Origin: Tabrizicola_A sp044377735
GTDB taxonomy: Bacteria; Pseudomonadota; Alphaproteobacteria; Rhodobacterales; Rhodobacteraceae
DNA: 64,000 nucleotides
NCBI GenBank assembly: GCA_044377735.1
Contig: JBILYK010000004.1
Location: 1-64,000, forward strand
Direction: 5' to 3'
The notes below the pieces were generated by a model. The model was not told the DNA's origin. It did no database searches and worked only from the letters and a program-made list of their open reading frames with translations. Below are positions 33,003 to 40,961 of this stretch, in pieces (position 1 is the first letter of the stretch; every line of letters starts with the position of its first letter). The position numbers and the translations under genes were made by a program.

Positions 33003-33644
33003 ATGCCCGCCACTCAACTGTCTTCGCGCCCTATTTCTTTGCACGCTGACGCAAGACATGACAGCCGCACCGCCGAGATCCTCGCACTTGTCCGCGTGGC
33101 CTTTGCCGAAAAAGGCTTTGACGGCGCCTCGATGCAAGATCTCGCTCGGGCCGCCGGGATGAGCGTGGGCAACTTCTACCGCTATTTCCCCTCCAAGGCC
33201 GCCATCGTTCAGGGTCTTATCGACCAGGATCTAGCCGAGATGGAGGCTGATTTCCTGACCGTCCTGCAATCACCCGCCCCGATGGAGGGTCTGCGTGGCC
33301 TGATGCAAGCCCGGCTCGACGATCACCGCACTCGCGAAGACGGCCAGCTTTGGGCCGAGATCACCGCCGCCGCCCAACGCAAGCCGGAAATTGGCCAAGC
33401 CGCCTGCGACATGGAAAACCAGATCGCGGCCTATCTCAACCGCATCTTCGCCGCCGAAACCGGCCTCTCCGAGACCGAGATCACCGCCCGCTTCCCCGCC
33501 CATGCAGCCTTTGCGATCACCCTCTTCAAGTCGGCCGCCATGCTTCCCCCGACGGCTGAGCCGATCCGCACCGACCTCATCGCGCTGATCCAGCGCGCCA
33601 TTGACACGACCATGAGCGACATCATCGCCGCCCGGAAAGCCTGA
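33003..33644 (+). CDS. TetR-family repressor of the RND efflux operon
   Basis: The protein is 213 residues from ATG 33003. The N-terminal HTH is clear: RTAEILALVRVAFAEKGFDG, then SMQDLARAAGMSVGNFYRYF and PSKAAIVQGLIDQ. The C-terminal ligand-binding domain is variable. Earlier ATGs (32925, 32964) lie at or upstream of the operator and are rejected for that reason. It is followed after four bases by the adaptor gene, so it most likely controls the pump and itself. The inducer is unknown. Confidence 0.88.
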   Translation: MPATQLSSRPISLHADARHDSRTAEILALVRVAFAEKGFDGASMQDLARAAGMSVGNFYRYFPSKAAIVQGLIDQDLAEMEADFLTVLQSPAPMEGLRGLMQARLDDHRTREDGQLWAEITAAAQRKPEIGQAACDMENQIAAYLNRIFAAETGLSETEITARFPAHAAFAITLFKSAAMLPPTAEPIRTDLIALIQRAIDTTMSDIIAARKA

Positions 33645-33648
33645 CACC

Positions 33649-34770
33649 ATGCGCTTCGCACCTGCCCTTTGCCTTACTGCCCTTCTCGCCCTGCCCAGCG
33701 CGCCCCTTTGGGCTGATGCGTCGGCCGATGCCCCGGCCACCCTGCCCGCGCCCCATATCACCGTGACCACCGTCCAAAGCCGCACCATGCGCGATATCGT
33801 CCTCGCCTCGGGCCTGATCGGCGCGGTCGAACAGGTACAGGTCGCCCCCCTTGTCGAAGGCCAGCAGATCGAAGCACTTTTGGCGGATGTCGGCGATCAG
33901 GTCACCCAGGGTCAGGTGCTTGCGCGGCTCTCGACCTCCACCTTAACGCTGCAAAAGGCTCAACTGACCGCATCGCTTGCCGCAGCCCGTGCGGTCATTC
34001 CGCAAGGCGAGGCGCAGGCCGATGAAGCCCAGCGCGTCGCCTCCCGCGCCGAGACACTTCTCACCCAAGGCACCTTTTCGCAGGCCGCCGCCGACAAAGC
34101 CCGCGCTGCCGCCATCGGCGCGGTGCAATCGCTCGAAGCCGCCCGCGCCAATCTTGCCCTTGTCGAGGCGCAGCTTGCCAATGTCGAGTTGATGCTGGCG
34201 CGCACCGAGGTCAAAGCCCCCGTCGCCGGCGAAATCACCGCCCGGTCGGCTCAGGTTGGCGCAATTGCCTCTGCCGCCATGCCGATGTTCTCGATGATCC
34301 GCGACAATGCGCTTGAACTGCGCGCCGATGTTGGCGAAGGCGATGTCTTGCGCCTCGCCCCCGGCCAAAGCGTGACGTTGCATCTTGTGGGCGACACCGG
34401 CCCGCGCAAAGGCACCGTGCGTCTTATGGAACCCTCGATCGATGCCGCCACCCGCATGGGCCGCGTCCGCATCACCATCGACGATGCTGCGGGGGTCCGC
34501 CCCGGCATGTATGCCATGGCTGAAGTCCTGGTGACCGAACGCGAAACCGCTGCCGCCCCAATCACGGCCCTTGGCGTCAGCGCGGGCGGTCAAACCGCGC
34601 TCAAGCTCAGCGGTGATATCGCCAACATCGTGCCGGTCACCACGGGCATCCGCGATGCGGGTTGGATCGAAATCCTCACTGGCCTTGCCCCGGGCGACCA
34701 GATCGTCGCCAAGGCTGGGGCCTTTGTCCGCGACGGCGACCGGATCACCCCGGTTGCAGCCAAGGAGTAA
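33649..34770 (+). CDS. RND efflux periplasmic adaptor (membrane fusion protein)
   Basis: The 373-residue protein has a signal peptide (MRFAPALCLTALLALPSAPL). It has the MFP layout: half lipoyl (ASGLIGAVEQVQVAPLVEGQ), an alpha-helical hairpin (about 100-170), the second half lipoyl (RTEVKAPVAGEITARSAQVG) and beta-barrel/MP domains. No lipobox is seen. It links the RND pump to an outer-membrane channel that is not encoded nearby. It is second in the tetR operon. Confidence 0.92.
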   Translation: MRFAPALCLTALLALPSAPLWADASADAPATLPAPHITVTTVQSRTMRDIVLASGLIGAVEQVQVAPLVEGQQIEALLADVGDQVTQGQVLARLSTSTLTLQKAQLTASLAAARAVIPQGEAQADEAQRVASRAETLLTQGTFSQAAADKARAAAIGAVQSLEAARANLALVEAQLANVELMLARTEVKAPVAGEITARSAQVGAIASAAMPMFSMIRDNALELRADVGEGDVLRLAPGQSVTLHLVGDTGPRKGTVRLMEPSIDAATRMGRVRITIDDAAGVRPGMYAMAEVLVTERETAAAPITALGVSAGGQTALKLSGDIANIVPVTTGIRDAGWIEILTGLAPGDQIVAKAGAFVRDGDRITPVAAKE

Positions 34771-34776
34771 GCGCTC

Positions 34777-37700
34777 ATGAACTTCTCCGCTTGGGCCATC
34801 AAAAACCCCGTCGCGCCACTGCTGGCGTTCTTCATGCTCATGGTCTTGGGCTGGCAATCCTTCAACGCCCTGCCCGTCACCCGCTTTCCCAACATCGACA
34901 TTCCAGTTGTCGCCGTCACCGTCGCCCAACCGGGCGCCGCGCCTGCCGAGATGGAAACCCAGATCACCAAAAAGATCGAAGATGCGGTTGCGGGCCTGAC
35001 AGGGGCCAAGAACGTCACCACAACGATCTCGGACGGCATCTCGACCACCGCCATCGAATTCCGCATGGAGGTGCCCACCGACAAGGCGGTGCAAGACACA
35101 AAGGACGCCATTGACCGCATCCGGGGCGATCTGCCGTCCTCGATCGAAGCCCCCATCGTCACCCGCATCGACATCGAAGGTCAGGCGATAATGACCTTTG
35201 CGGTCACCGCCCCCGACATGACGTTGGAAGAAATGTCATGGTTCGTCGATGACACCATCATCCGCGTGCTTCAGGGCCGCCCCGGCGTCGGTAAGGTCGA
35301 ACGCTACGGTGGGGCCGACCGCGAGGTGCGCGTGGCACTCGATCCGGTCAAGCTGGAAAGCTACGGCATCACCGCCACCACGGTGTCGAACCAACTCAGG
35401 CTCACAAACACCAACGTCGGCGGCGGCAAGGCCGAGATCGGCAGCGCCCAACAGGCCATCCGCACGCTTGGAGATGCCCAAACCGTCCAAGGTCTGGCCG
35501 AGACTCCCATCTTCCTGCCCGGCGGCCGCCATGTGCGGCTGGCCGATCTGGGCGAGGTGGCGGACAGCTATCAGGACCTGAAATCCTTCTCGCGGCTGAA
35601 CGGCGATCAGGTCGTCACCTTTGCCATCTTCCGTGCCAAGGGCGCCTCCGAGGTGTCGGTGGCAGAAACCGTCAACGCCACGCTCGACACGCTGCGCGCC
35701 GAACACCCCACCGTCGGCATCACCCTTGTCGATGAAACCGTGTTCTACACCTATGGCAATTACGAAAGCGCGATCCACACCCTGATCGAAGGCTCTATCC
35801 TTGCGGTCCTTGTGGTGTTTGCCTTCCTGCGCAACTGGCGCGCCACCCTGATCACCGCCGTAGCCCTGCCCTTGTCCGCTGTGCCCACCTTCTGGATCAT
35901 GGATCTTCTGGGCTTCTCGCTCAACCTTGTCAGCTTTCTGGCCATCACGCTCGCCACCGGCATTCTTGTCGACGATGCGATTGTCGAAATTGAAAACATC
36001 GCCCGACATATTCGAATGGGCAAAACCCCTTACCGCGCGTCTATCGACGCGGCCGATGAAATCGGCCTTGCGGTGATTGCTACCACTTTCACCATCATCG
36101 CCGTCTTTGTGCCAGTCAGCTTCATGGGGGGAATCCCCGGCCAATACTTCCGCCAGTTTGGCCTGACCGTCGCCATCGCTGTGGGCTTTTCGCTCCTCGT
36201 CGCCCGCCTCATCACGCCAATGATGGCTGCTTACCTCATGACCGCAAAGGACGCCAACGCCGGTCATCACGGCGGGGCGGGCGACGGCCCGGTGATGACG
36301 CGCTATCTGGCCTTCGTGAACCGCTCCATCCAAGGCGGCATCCCGCTGCCACTGACCGGCTGGAGACTGCCCAGCTACTTCATTACATTGCTGTCCGCTA
36401 TCGGCGTGTTGATCGTCTCGGTCTATTTCATGCTGCAAGTGCCGGGCTCCTTCCTGCCGCCCGAAGATGTCAGCCGCATCTCGGTCTCGGTGGAACTGCC
36501 GCCCGGATCAACGCTTGAGGATACTGACCGCACCACGCAAAACATCACCGCCGCGATCAAGGACATCGAAGGCGTGCGCGATGTGTTCGTGCTGGGCGGC
36601 ACCTCGCCGCGCGGTGAATTGGACCTGCGCCGCGCCTCGGTGGCCGTTGTGCTTGACCGGCTTGACCATTCGCTGCTGCGCCGCTTGTCCGAGATCGGCA
36701 ACAAGATCCCGGTGCTTTCCCTTGTGGTGCCCACAGTCGAAAACCCGGGCCGGACCCGTACGCAGAACCAGATCGAGGTGGATATCTTTGAAAAGCTTGC
36801 CACCATCCCAGATATCCGCACCGCCAAACTGAACGACCGTGGCGATCGCGACATTTCTTACTCGGTTTTGGCCAGCAACGACGCTGATCTCAACACCGCC
36901 GTGCAAGCCCTGCAAGACGCGCTGCGCGGCGAGCCGACGCTAACCGGCCTGTCCGCCGAAGGCGCGCTTCCGCGCCCTGAGGTGCAGATCACCCCCCGCG
37001 CCGATGAGGCCGCCCGACTTGGCGTCACCGCCGCCGCCATCGCGCAAACCCTGCGCATCGCCACCATTGGCGATCTTGATGCAGCACTCGCGCAAGTCTC
37101 ACTCGACAACAGGCTGATCCCGGTGCGCGTGCAATTGGCCGACATCAGCCGCGAGGATCTGCAGCGTATCGCAGCGCTTAAGGTTCAAACTGCTACAGGC
37201 GCGCTGGTGCCGCTTTCGGCCGTGGCCGATGTCACCATCGGCGAGGGCCCGGCCACGGTGAAGCGCTTCAACCGCGAACGCCAAGCCGTGATCGGCGCTT
37301 CCTTGCCGTTGGGCGTGGCCCTTGGCACCGCGAAAGAGCGCTTTAACGAGATCGTCGCCGCCACCCCGCTGCCCGCCGGGGTCAAGGTGTCAGAATCCGG
37401 CGACGCCGAAGTGCAGGCAGAACTCATGTCCTCGTTCGGCAATGCCATGATCATGGGGCTGATGCTGGTACTCAGCGTGCTGATCCTGCTCTTCCGCTCG
37501 GTCATCCAGCCGTTCACTATCCTCCTGTCGCTCCCCCTCGCCATCGGCGGGGTGGCCGCGGCCCTCATCCTCACCGGCTCGGCCCTGTCGATGCCGGTGC
37601 TGATCGGCATGCTGATGCTGATGGGCATCGTCACAAAAAACGCCATCCTCCTGATCGACTTCATCATCGAGATGCGCGCCCGCGGGATGGAGCGTATGGC

Positions 37701-38076
37701 CGCAGTGATCGAGGCCGGGCACAAACGCGCCCAGCCCATCGTGATGACCTCGATCGCCATGTCGGCAGGCATGCTGCCCTCGGCCCTTGGCGTCGGCGAA
37801 GGCGGGGCCTTCCGCGCGCCCATGGCGACAGCAGTGATCGGCGGCATCATCGTCTCAACCGTGCTGTCGCTTGTCGTGGTGCCGTCCTTCTACCTCATCA
37901 TGGACGACATCTCGCGCCTGATCAGCCGCCTTTTCTCGCACGTTATCGGCGAGAAAGAGGTAGAGCCTGAAAGCCCCAGCCCCGAGGCGCTGGCCGCCCA
38001 GATCGCCGCCCTTGAAACGGCCCAAGCAGACCTTCGCAGCCGCCTCGACGGCCGTGGCCTGCGCGCCGCCGAGTAA
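34777..38076 (+). CDS. RND multidrug efflux permease (AcrB/MdtB-like)
   Basis: This 1099-residue inner-membrane proton antiporter has twelve predicted helices in two halves. The first helix is in AIKNPVAPLLAFFMLMVLGW. Family blocks include GAAPAEMETQITKKIEDAVA, SFLAITLATGILVDDAIVEI with the proton-relay Asp pair, and ENIARHIRMGKTPYRAS. The second half has LMLMGIVTKNAILLIDFIIE and PIVMTSIAMSAGMLPSALG. The cytosolic C-terminal tail (after 1050) is a charged coiled coil. It lies six bases after the adaptor gene. Confidence 0.95.
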   Translation: MNFSAWAIKNPVAPLLAFFMLMVLGWQSFNALPVTRFPNIDIPVVAVTVAQPGAAPAEMETQITKKIEDAVAGLTGAKNVTTTISDGISTTAIEFRMEVPTDKAVQDTKDAIDRIRGDLPSSIEAPIVTRIDIEGQAIMTFAVTAPDMTLEEMSWFVDDTIIRVLQGRPGVGKVERYGGADREVRVALDPVKLESYGITATTVSNQLRLTNTNVGGGKAEIGSAQQAIRTLGDAQTVQGLAETPIFLPGGRHVRLADLGEVADSYQDLKSFSRLNGDQVVTFAIFRAKGASEVSVAETVNATLDTLRAEHPTVGITLVDETVFYTYGNYESAIHTLIEGSILAVLVVFAFLRNWRATLITAVALPLSAVPTFWIMDLLGFSLNLVSFLAITLATGILVDDAIVEIENIARHIRMGKTPYRASIDAADEIGLAVIATTFTIIAVFVPVSFMGGIPGQYFRQFGLTVAIAVGFSLLVARLITPMMAAYLMTAKDANAGHHGGAGDGPVMTRYLAFVNRSIQGGIPLPLTGWRLPSYFITLLSAIGVLIVSVYFMLQVPGSFLPPEDVSRISVSVELPPGSTLEDTDRTTQNITAAIKDIEGVRDVFVLGGTSPRGELDLRRASVAVVLDRLDHSLLRRLSEIGNKIPVLSLVVPTVENPGRTRTQNQIEVDIFEKLATIPDIRTAKLNDRGDRDISYSVLASNDADLNTAVQALQDALRGEPTLTGLSAEGALPRPEVQITPRADEAARLGVTAAAIAQTLRIATIGDLDAALAQVSLDNRLIPVRVQLADISREDLQRIAALKVQTATGALVPLSAVADVTIGEGPATVKRFNRERQAVIGASLPLGVALGTAKERFNEIVAATPLPAGVKVSESGDAEVQAELMSSFGNAMIMGLMLVLSVLILLFRSVIQPFTILLSLPLAIGGVAAALILTGSALSMPVLIGMLMLMGIVTKNAILLIDFIIEMRARGMERMAAVIEAGHKRAQPIVMTSIAMSAGMLPSALGVGEGGAFRAPMATAVIGGIIVSTVLSLVVVPSFYLIMDDISRLISRLFSHVIGEKEVEPESPSPEALAAQIAALETAQADLRSRLDGRGLRAAE

Positions 38077-38097
38077 GACGCCCTCTTCCCCCTCCTG

Positions 38098-38120
38098 AGC
38101 CCCCCTAGATAGGGGGGGCT
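38098..38120. other. GC-rich intergenic hairpin after the RND gene
   Basis: AGCCCCCC (38098-38105) pairs with GGGGGGCT (38113-38120) around TAGATAG. There is no T-run on either side, so a classical terminator is doubtful. It may protect the 3' end of the efflux mRNA. Confidence 0.45.
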
Positions 38121-38250
38121 GGGGGGTGGAGTTAACCCCAAACCTACCCCATGAAACTGCCCCTCCCTTGGGGCGCCACCCCAACCGCCCTTTCCCCCAT
38201 CCCCAATCTCGTCCATGTTGCGCCCACTGCCCAACCCCGGACCCCGCCCC

Positions 38251-39135
38251 ATGACCGCCCATTCCACCCGCAAGGGCATCCTGCTGATGATCCTCGCGGT
38301 GTTCCTTTTCACCGTGATGGATGCGGTCGCCAAAGGGCTGATCGAACGCTACCCGGCACCACAGGTGATCTGGGCGCGCTTTGCCGGTCAAGCGCTGATC
38401 GTCGCCCTTGTTCTTGGCCCCCGCATGGGCGCAATGCTGCGCACCCAGCACCCTTGGCTGCATGTCGTGCGCTCAGCCTGTCAGTTCATGGCCACCGCCT
38501 TCTTCTTCCTGTCACTCGCCTATATCAGCCTGCCTGAAGCCACCGCCTTGGCCGACACCAGCCCCGTCCTCATCACCCTTGGCGCGGCCTTCTTCTTAGG
38601 CGAGAAACTTGGCCCCCGCCGCATTTTTGGCGTGGTGGCCGCCCTGATCGGCGCGCTGATCATCATCCGCCCCGGAGCCGAGGTCTTTACCCTCGCCGCC
38701 CTTCTGCCCTTGGCCAATGCCGTGGCCTATGCCGGCAACGCGCTTCTGACCCGCCACATCGGCATGAAAGAGCCCTTCTGGACCTCGCTCATGTATGGCG
38801 CGCTCTTTGGGGCCATCCTTGGCGGGTTTGCTTTGCCCTTTGTCTGGGTCACCCCAACTCTGCCCGATCTTGGACTGTTCTTTCTTGTCGGCTGTCTTGG
38901 TACAGCGGCACAGCTGTGCATCATTCGGTCCTTCTCCACGACCGAAGCTTCGGTCGTTGCCCCCTTCACCTACCTTGGCATTTTGTTTTCGACTGTCTGG
39001 TCGATCCTGTTCTTCAACGACTGGCCCGATGGCTGGACCTTGGTGGGGGCGCTTGTGATCGTGGGGGCGGGGCTTTATGTCTGGCACCGTGAAACCCTCC
39101 ACGCCCGGAACTCACAAACAGGGTCTGATGACTGA
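38251..39135 (+). CDS. EamA-type drug/metabolite transporter
   Basis: A 294-residue, ten-helix DMT-family transporter from ATG 38251: MTAHSTRKGILLMILAVFLF, then the repeated EamA halves. The first has WARFAGQALIVALVLGPRMG and YISLPEATALADTSPVLITL, the second GALFGAILGGFALPFVW and FTYLGILFSTVWSILFFNDW. The substrate is unknown. An in-frame upstream ATG (38215) is not preceded by a ribosome site. It overlaps the acyltransferase gene by eight bases. Confidence 0.9.
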   Translation: MTAHSTRKGILLMILAVFLFTVMDAVAKGLIERYPAPQVIWARFAGQALIVALVLGPRMGAMLRTQHPWLHVVRSACQFMATAFFFLSLAYISLPEATALADTSPVLITLGAAFFLGEKLGPRRIFGVVAALIGALIIIRPGAEVFTLAALLPLANAVAYAGNALLTRHIGMKEPFWTSLMYGALFGAILGGFALPFVWVTPTLPDLGLFFLVGCLGTAAQLCIIRSFSTTEASVVAPFTYLGILFSTVWSILFFNDWPDGWTLVGALVIVGAGLYVWHRETLHARNSQTGSDD

Positions 39136-39997
39136 CACCCCCCATCACACCGCCGCCAACTGGCTGCAAGATCGCGCCCTCCGCGCGCTCTTTTGGGGGA
39201 TGCTGCGCCTGCCTTACCGCTGGCGCGTGCCCTTGGCGGGCTGGGTTGTGTCGCACATCGTGGCCCCGCTTGCGGGCTACCGCCGCCGCATCCGGGAAAA
39301 CCTCGCCCTGATCTTGCCCGACCTGCCGGCCGCCGAGGTGGCCCGCATCACGCGGGCCGTGCCCGACAATGTCGGCCGCACCCTGATCGAGATCTATTCC
39401 GGGCCTGAGTTCGCCGCCCATGCCGTCAGCCACCCCCTCACCGGGGATGGCGTCGCAGCCATTGAGACCGCGCATCGATCCGGAAGACCGGTTATTTTGG
39501 TGACGGGGCATTTCGGCAATTACGACGCCAGCCGCGCCGCATTGATCGCGCGCGGCTATCGGGTGGGAGCTCTTTATAACCCGATGAAGAACCCATATTT
39601 CAACGACCACTATGTCGCTGCGATCTCGCAGATCGGCACGCCGCTGTTTCCGCGCGGCAAAAAGGGGCTGGGCGATATGGTGCGGCATCTGCGCTCGGGT
39701 GGGATGCTGGGACTGTTGATGGATCAGGCCATGCGCCATGGCGCACCGCTGACCTTTTTCGACCAGACCGCGATGACCGCGCTTTCGGCCGCCGAACTGG
39801 CGCTGAAATACGACGCCTTGGTGATCCCGACCTATGCCGTGCGCCAACGCGACGGGTTGTCCTTCCAGATCATCGTCGAGGCCCCGATCCCTCACGGCAC
39901 ACCCGAATCCATGACCCAAGCGCTGAACGACAGCCTTGAGTCAATCGTGCGCCAGAACATCGACCAATGGTTTTGGATTCACCGCCGCTGGAAGTGA
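39128..39997 (+). CDS. Lysophospholipid/lauroyl acyltransferase (LpxL/HtrB-like)
   Basis: The 289-residue protein belongs to the HtrB/LpxL family that adds secondary acyl chains to lipid A or related lipids at the inner membrane. The catalytic region is VTGHFGNYDASRAALIARG, with substrate blocks YNPMKNPYFNDHY and FPRGKKGLGDMVRHLRSG. The C-terminal WFWIHRRWK is the family signature. The N-terminal membrane anchor is in RALFWGMLRLPYRWRVPLAG. The ATG at 39128 overlaps the transporter stop. Confidence 0.9.
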   Translation: MTDTPHHTAANWLQDRALRALFWGMLRLPYRWRVPLAGWVVSHIVAPLAGYRRRIRENLALILPDLPAAEVARITRAVPDNVGRTLIEIYSGPEFAAHAVSHPLTGDGVAAIETAHRSGRPVILVTGHFGNYDASRAALIARGYRVGALYNPMKNPYFNDHYVAAISQIGTPLFPRGKKGLGDMVRHLRSGGMLGLLMDQAMRHGAPLTFFDQTAMTALSAAELALKYDALVIPTYAVRQRDGLSFQIIVEAPIPHGTPESMTQALNDSLESIVRQNIDQWFWIHRRWK

Positions 39998-40022
39998 CCT
40001 GCCACCAGGCTTAACCCGACCC

Positions 40023-40724
40023 TTATTCGACCGTCGCCGCCGCCAGAATCTCGGCAGGCCCCTCACGCTGGACAATCACCACCGCAAGACCCTCAAGATC
40101 CGGAGCGCGCAGCGACAGGGGCTCTTGCCCCGACCAGACGCCAAGCCGCTCCCATGAGGTCACGATGTTGCGGTATTCCACCGCGAGCCCCGCGTTTTCG
40201 CCCTCCGAAATCTCTACCTTGGCGGCATCACGATAGCCCACCAACTGCACCATCGCCGGGGCGGTCAAGGGCGGGTTTGCCACCGCCTCGATCACGATCT
40301 GCCCCCCTTGCCGCCGAACCGTCAGCCTGACCGGCCCCGGTTGCGCCGCGGCATCGACAATGGCGGCGGCCAGCGCCTCGGGCTCATGGCCCACCACCCG
40401 CGCCACGCCGTGAACAATCATCTGCGGCGTGTAAACCATCCGCTCACCGGCGGCCTTGGCGTATGCCTTTTGCCGCTTGGTAAAGCCGGGATGGGCGAAT
40501 TCATCCTTCCAGCCGATATAATCCCAGTAATCGACATGCAGCGCCAAGGGGATCACCCCCGGCTGATCGGCCAATGTCGCCAAAAGCGCATCGGCAGGCG
40601 GGCATGAGGAACACCCCTGCGAGGTGTACAGCTCGACCACCACCGCATCGCGGCTTTGCGCCACCACAGGCAATGCCGCCAAAACCCAAAACCCCAAGGC
40701 CGCGCTGACAATCTGTCGCTTCAT
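40023..40724 (-). CDS. Secreted DUF1223 protein, thioredoxin-like fold
   Basis: The 233-residue exported protein has a signal peptide (residues 1-23, MKRQIVSAALGFWVLAALPV VAQ) and a thioredoxin-like start VVVELYTSQGCSSCPPADAL with a CxxC pair (Cys38, Cys41). DYWDYIGWKDEFAHPGFTKR and YTPQMIVHGVARVVGHE are typical DUF1223 blocks. The CxxC suggests a redox role in the periplasm, but no activity is established. It converges with the acyltransferase gene and is divergent from acnA. Confidence 0.88.
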   Translation of the reverse strand: MKRQIVSAALGFWVLAALPVVAQSRDAVVVELYTSQGCSSCPPADALLATLADQPGVIPLALHVDYWDYIGWKDEFAHPGFTKRQKAYAKAAGERMVYTPQMIVHGVARVVGHEPEALAAAIVDAAAQPGPVRLTVRRQGGQIVIEAVANPPLTAPAMVQLVGYRDAAKVEISEGENAGLAVEYRNIVTSWERLGVWSGQEPLSLRAPDLEGLAVVIVQREGPAEILAAATVE

Positions 40725-40961
40725 GGTGCCTGCATTCCCCGTTTCATCCTCCTTCTTCTATAGACCCGCCCTGCCCAGTGCCAATCAAGGTTTTGCGAGC
40801 CGCCGCGTCCGGCGTGACACATACCCCTCATCAGCGCCGCAGAACCCCCCTTTCATTTCGGCATACAATTGCATACAATGCCACAAAAGCCAGAATGATT
40901 CCCTTGCGCGGGTCGCGTCGTTGCGGCAAAGACCCGTCCAGTCCACCCAATGGAGGCCCCC

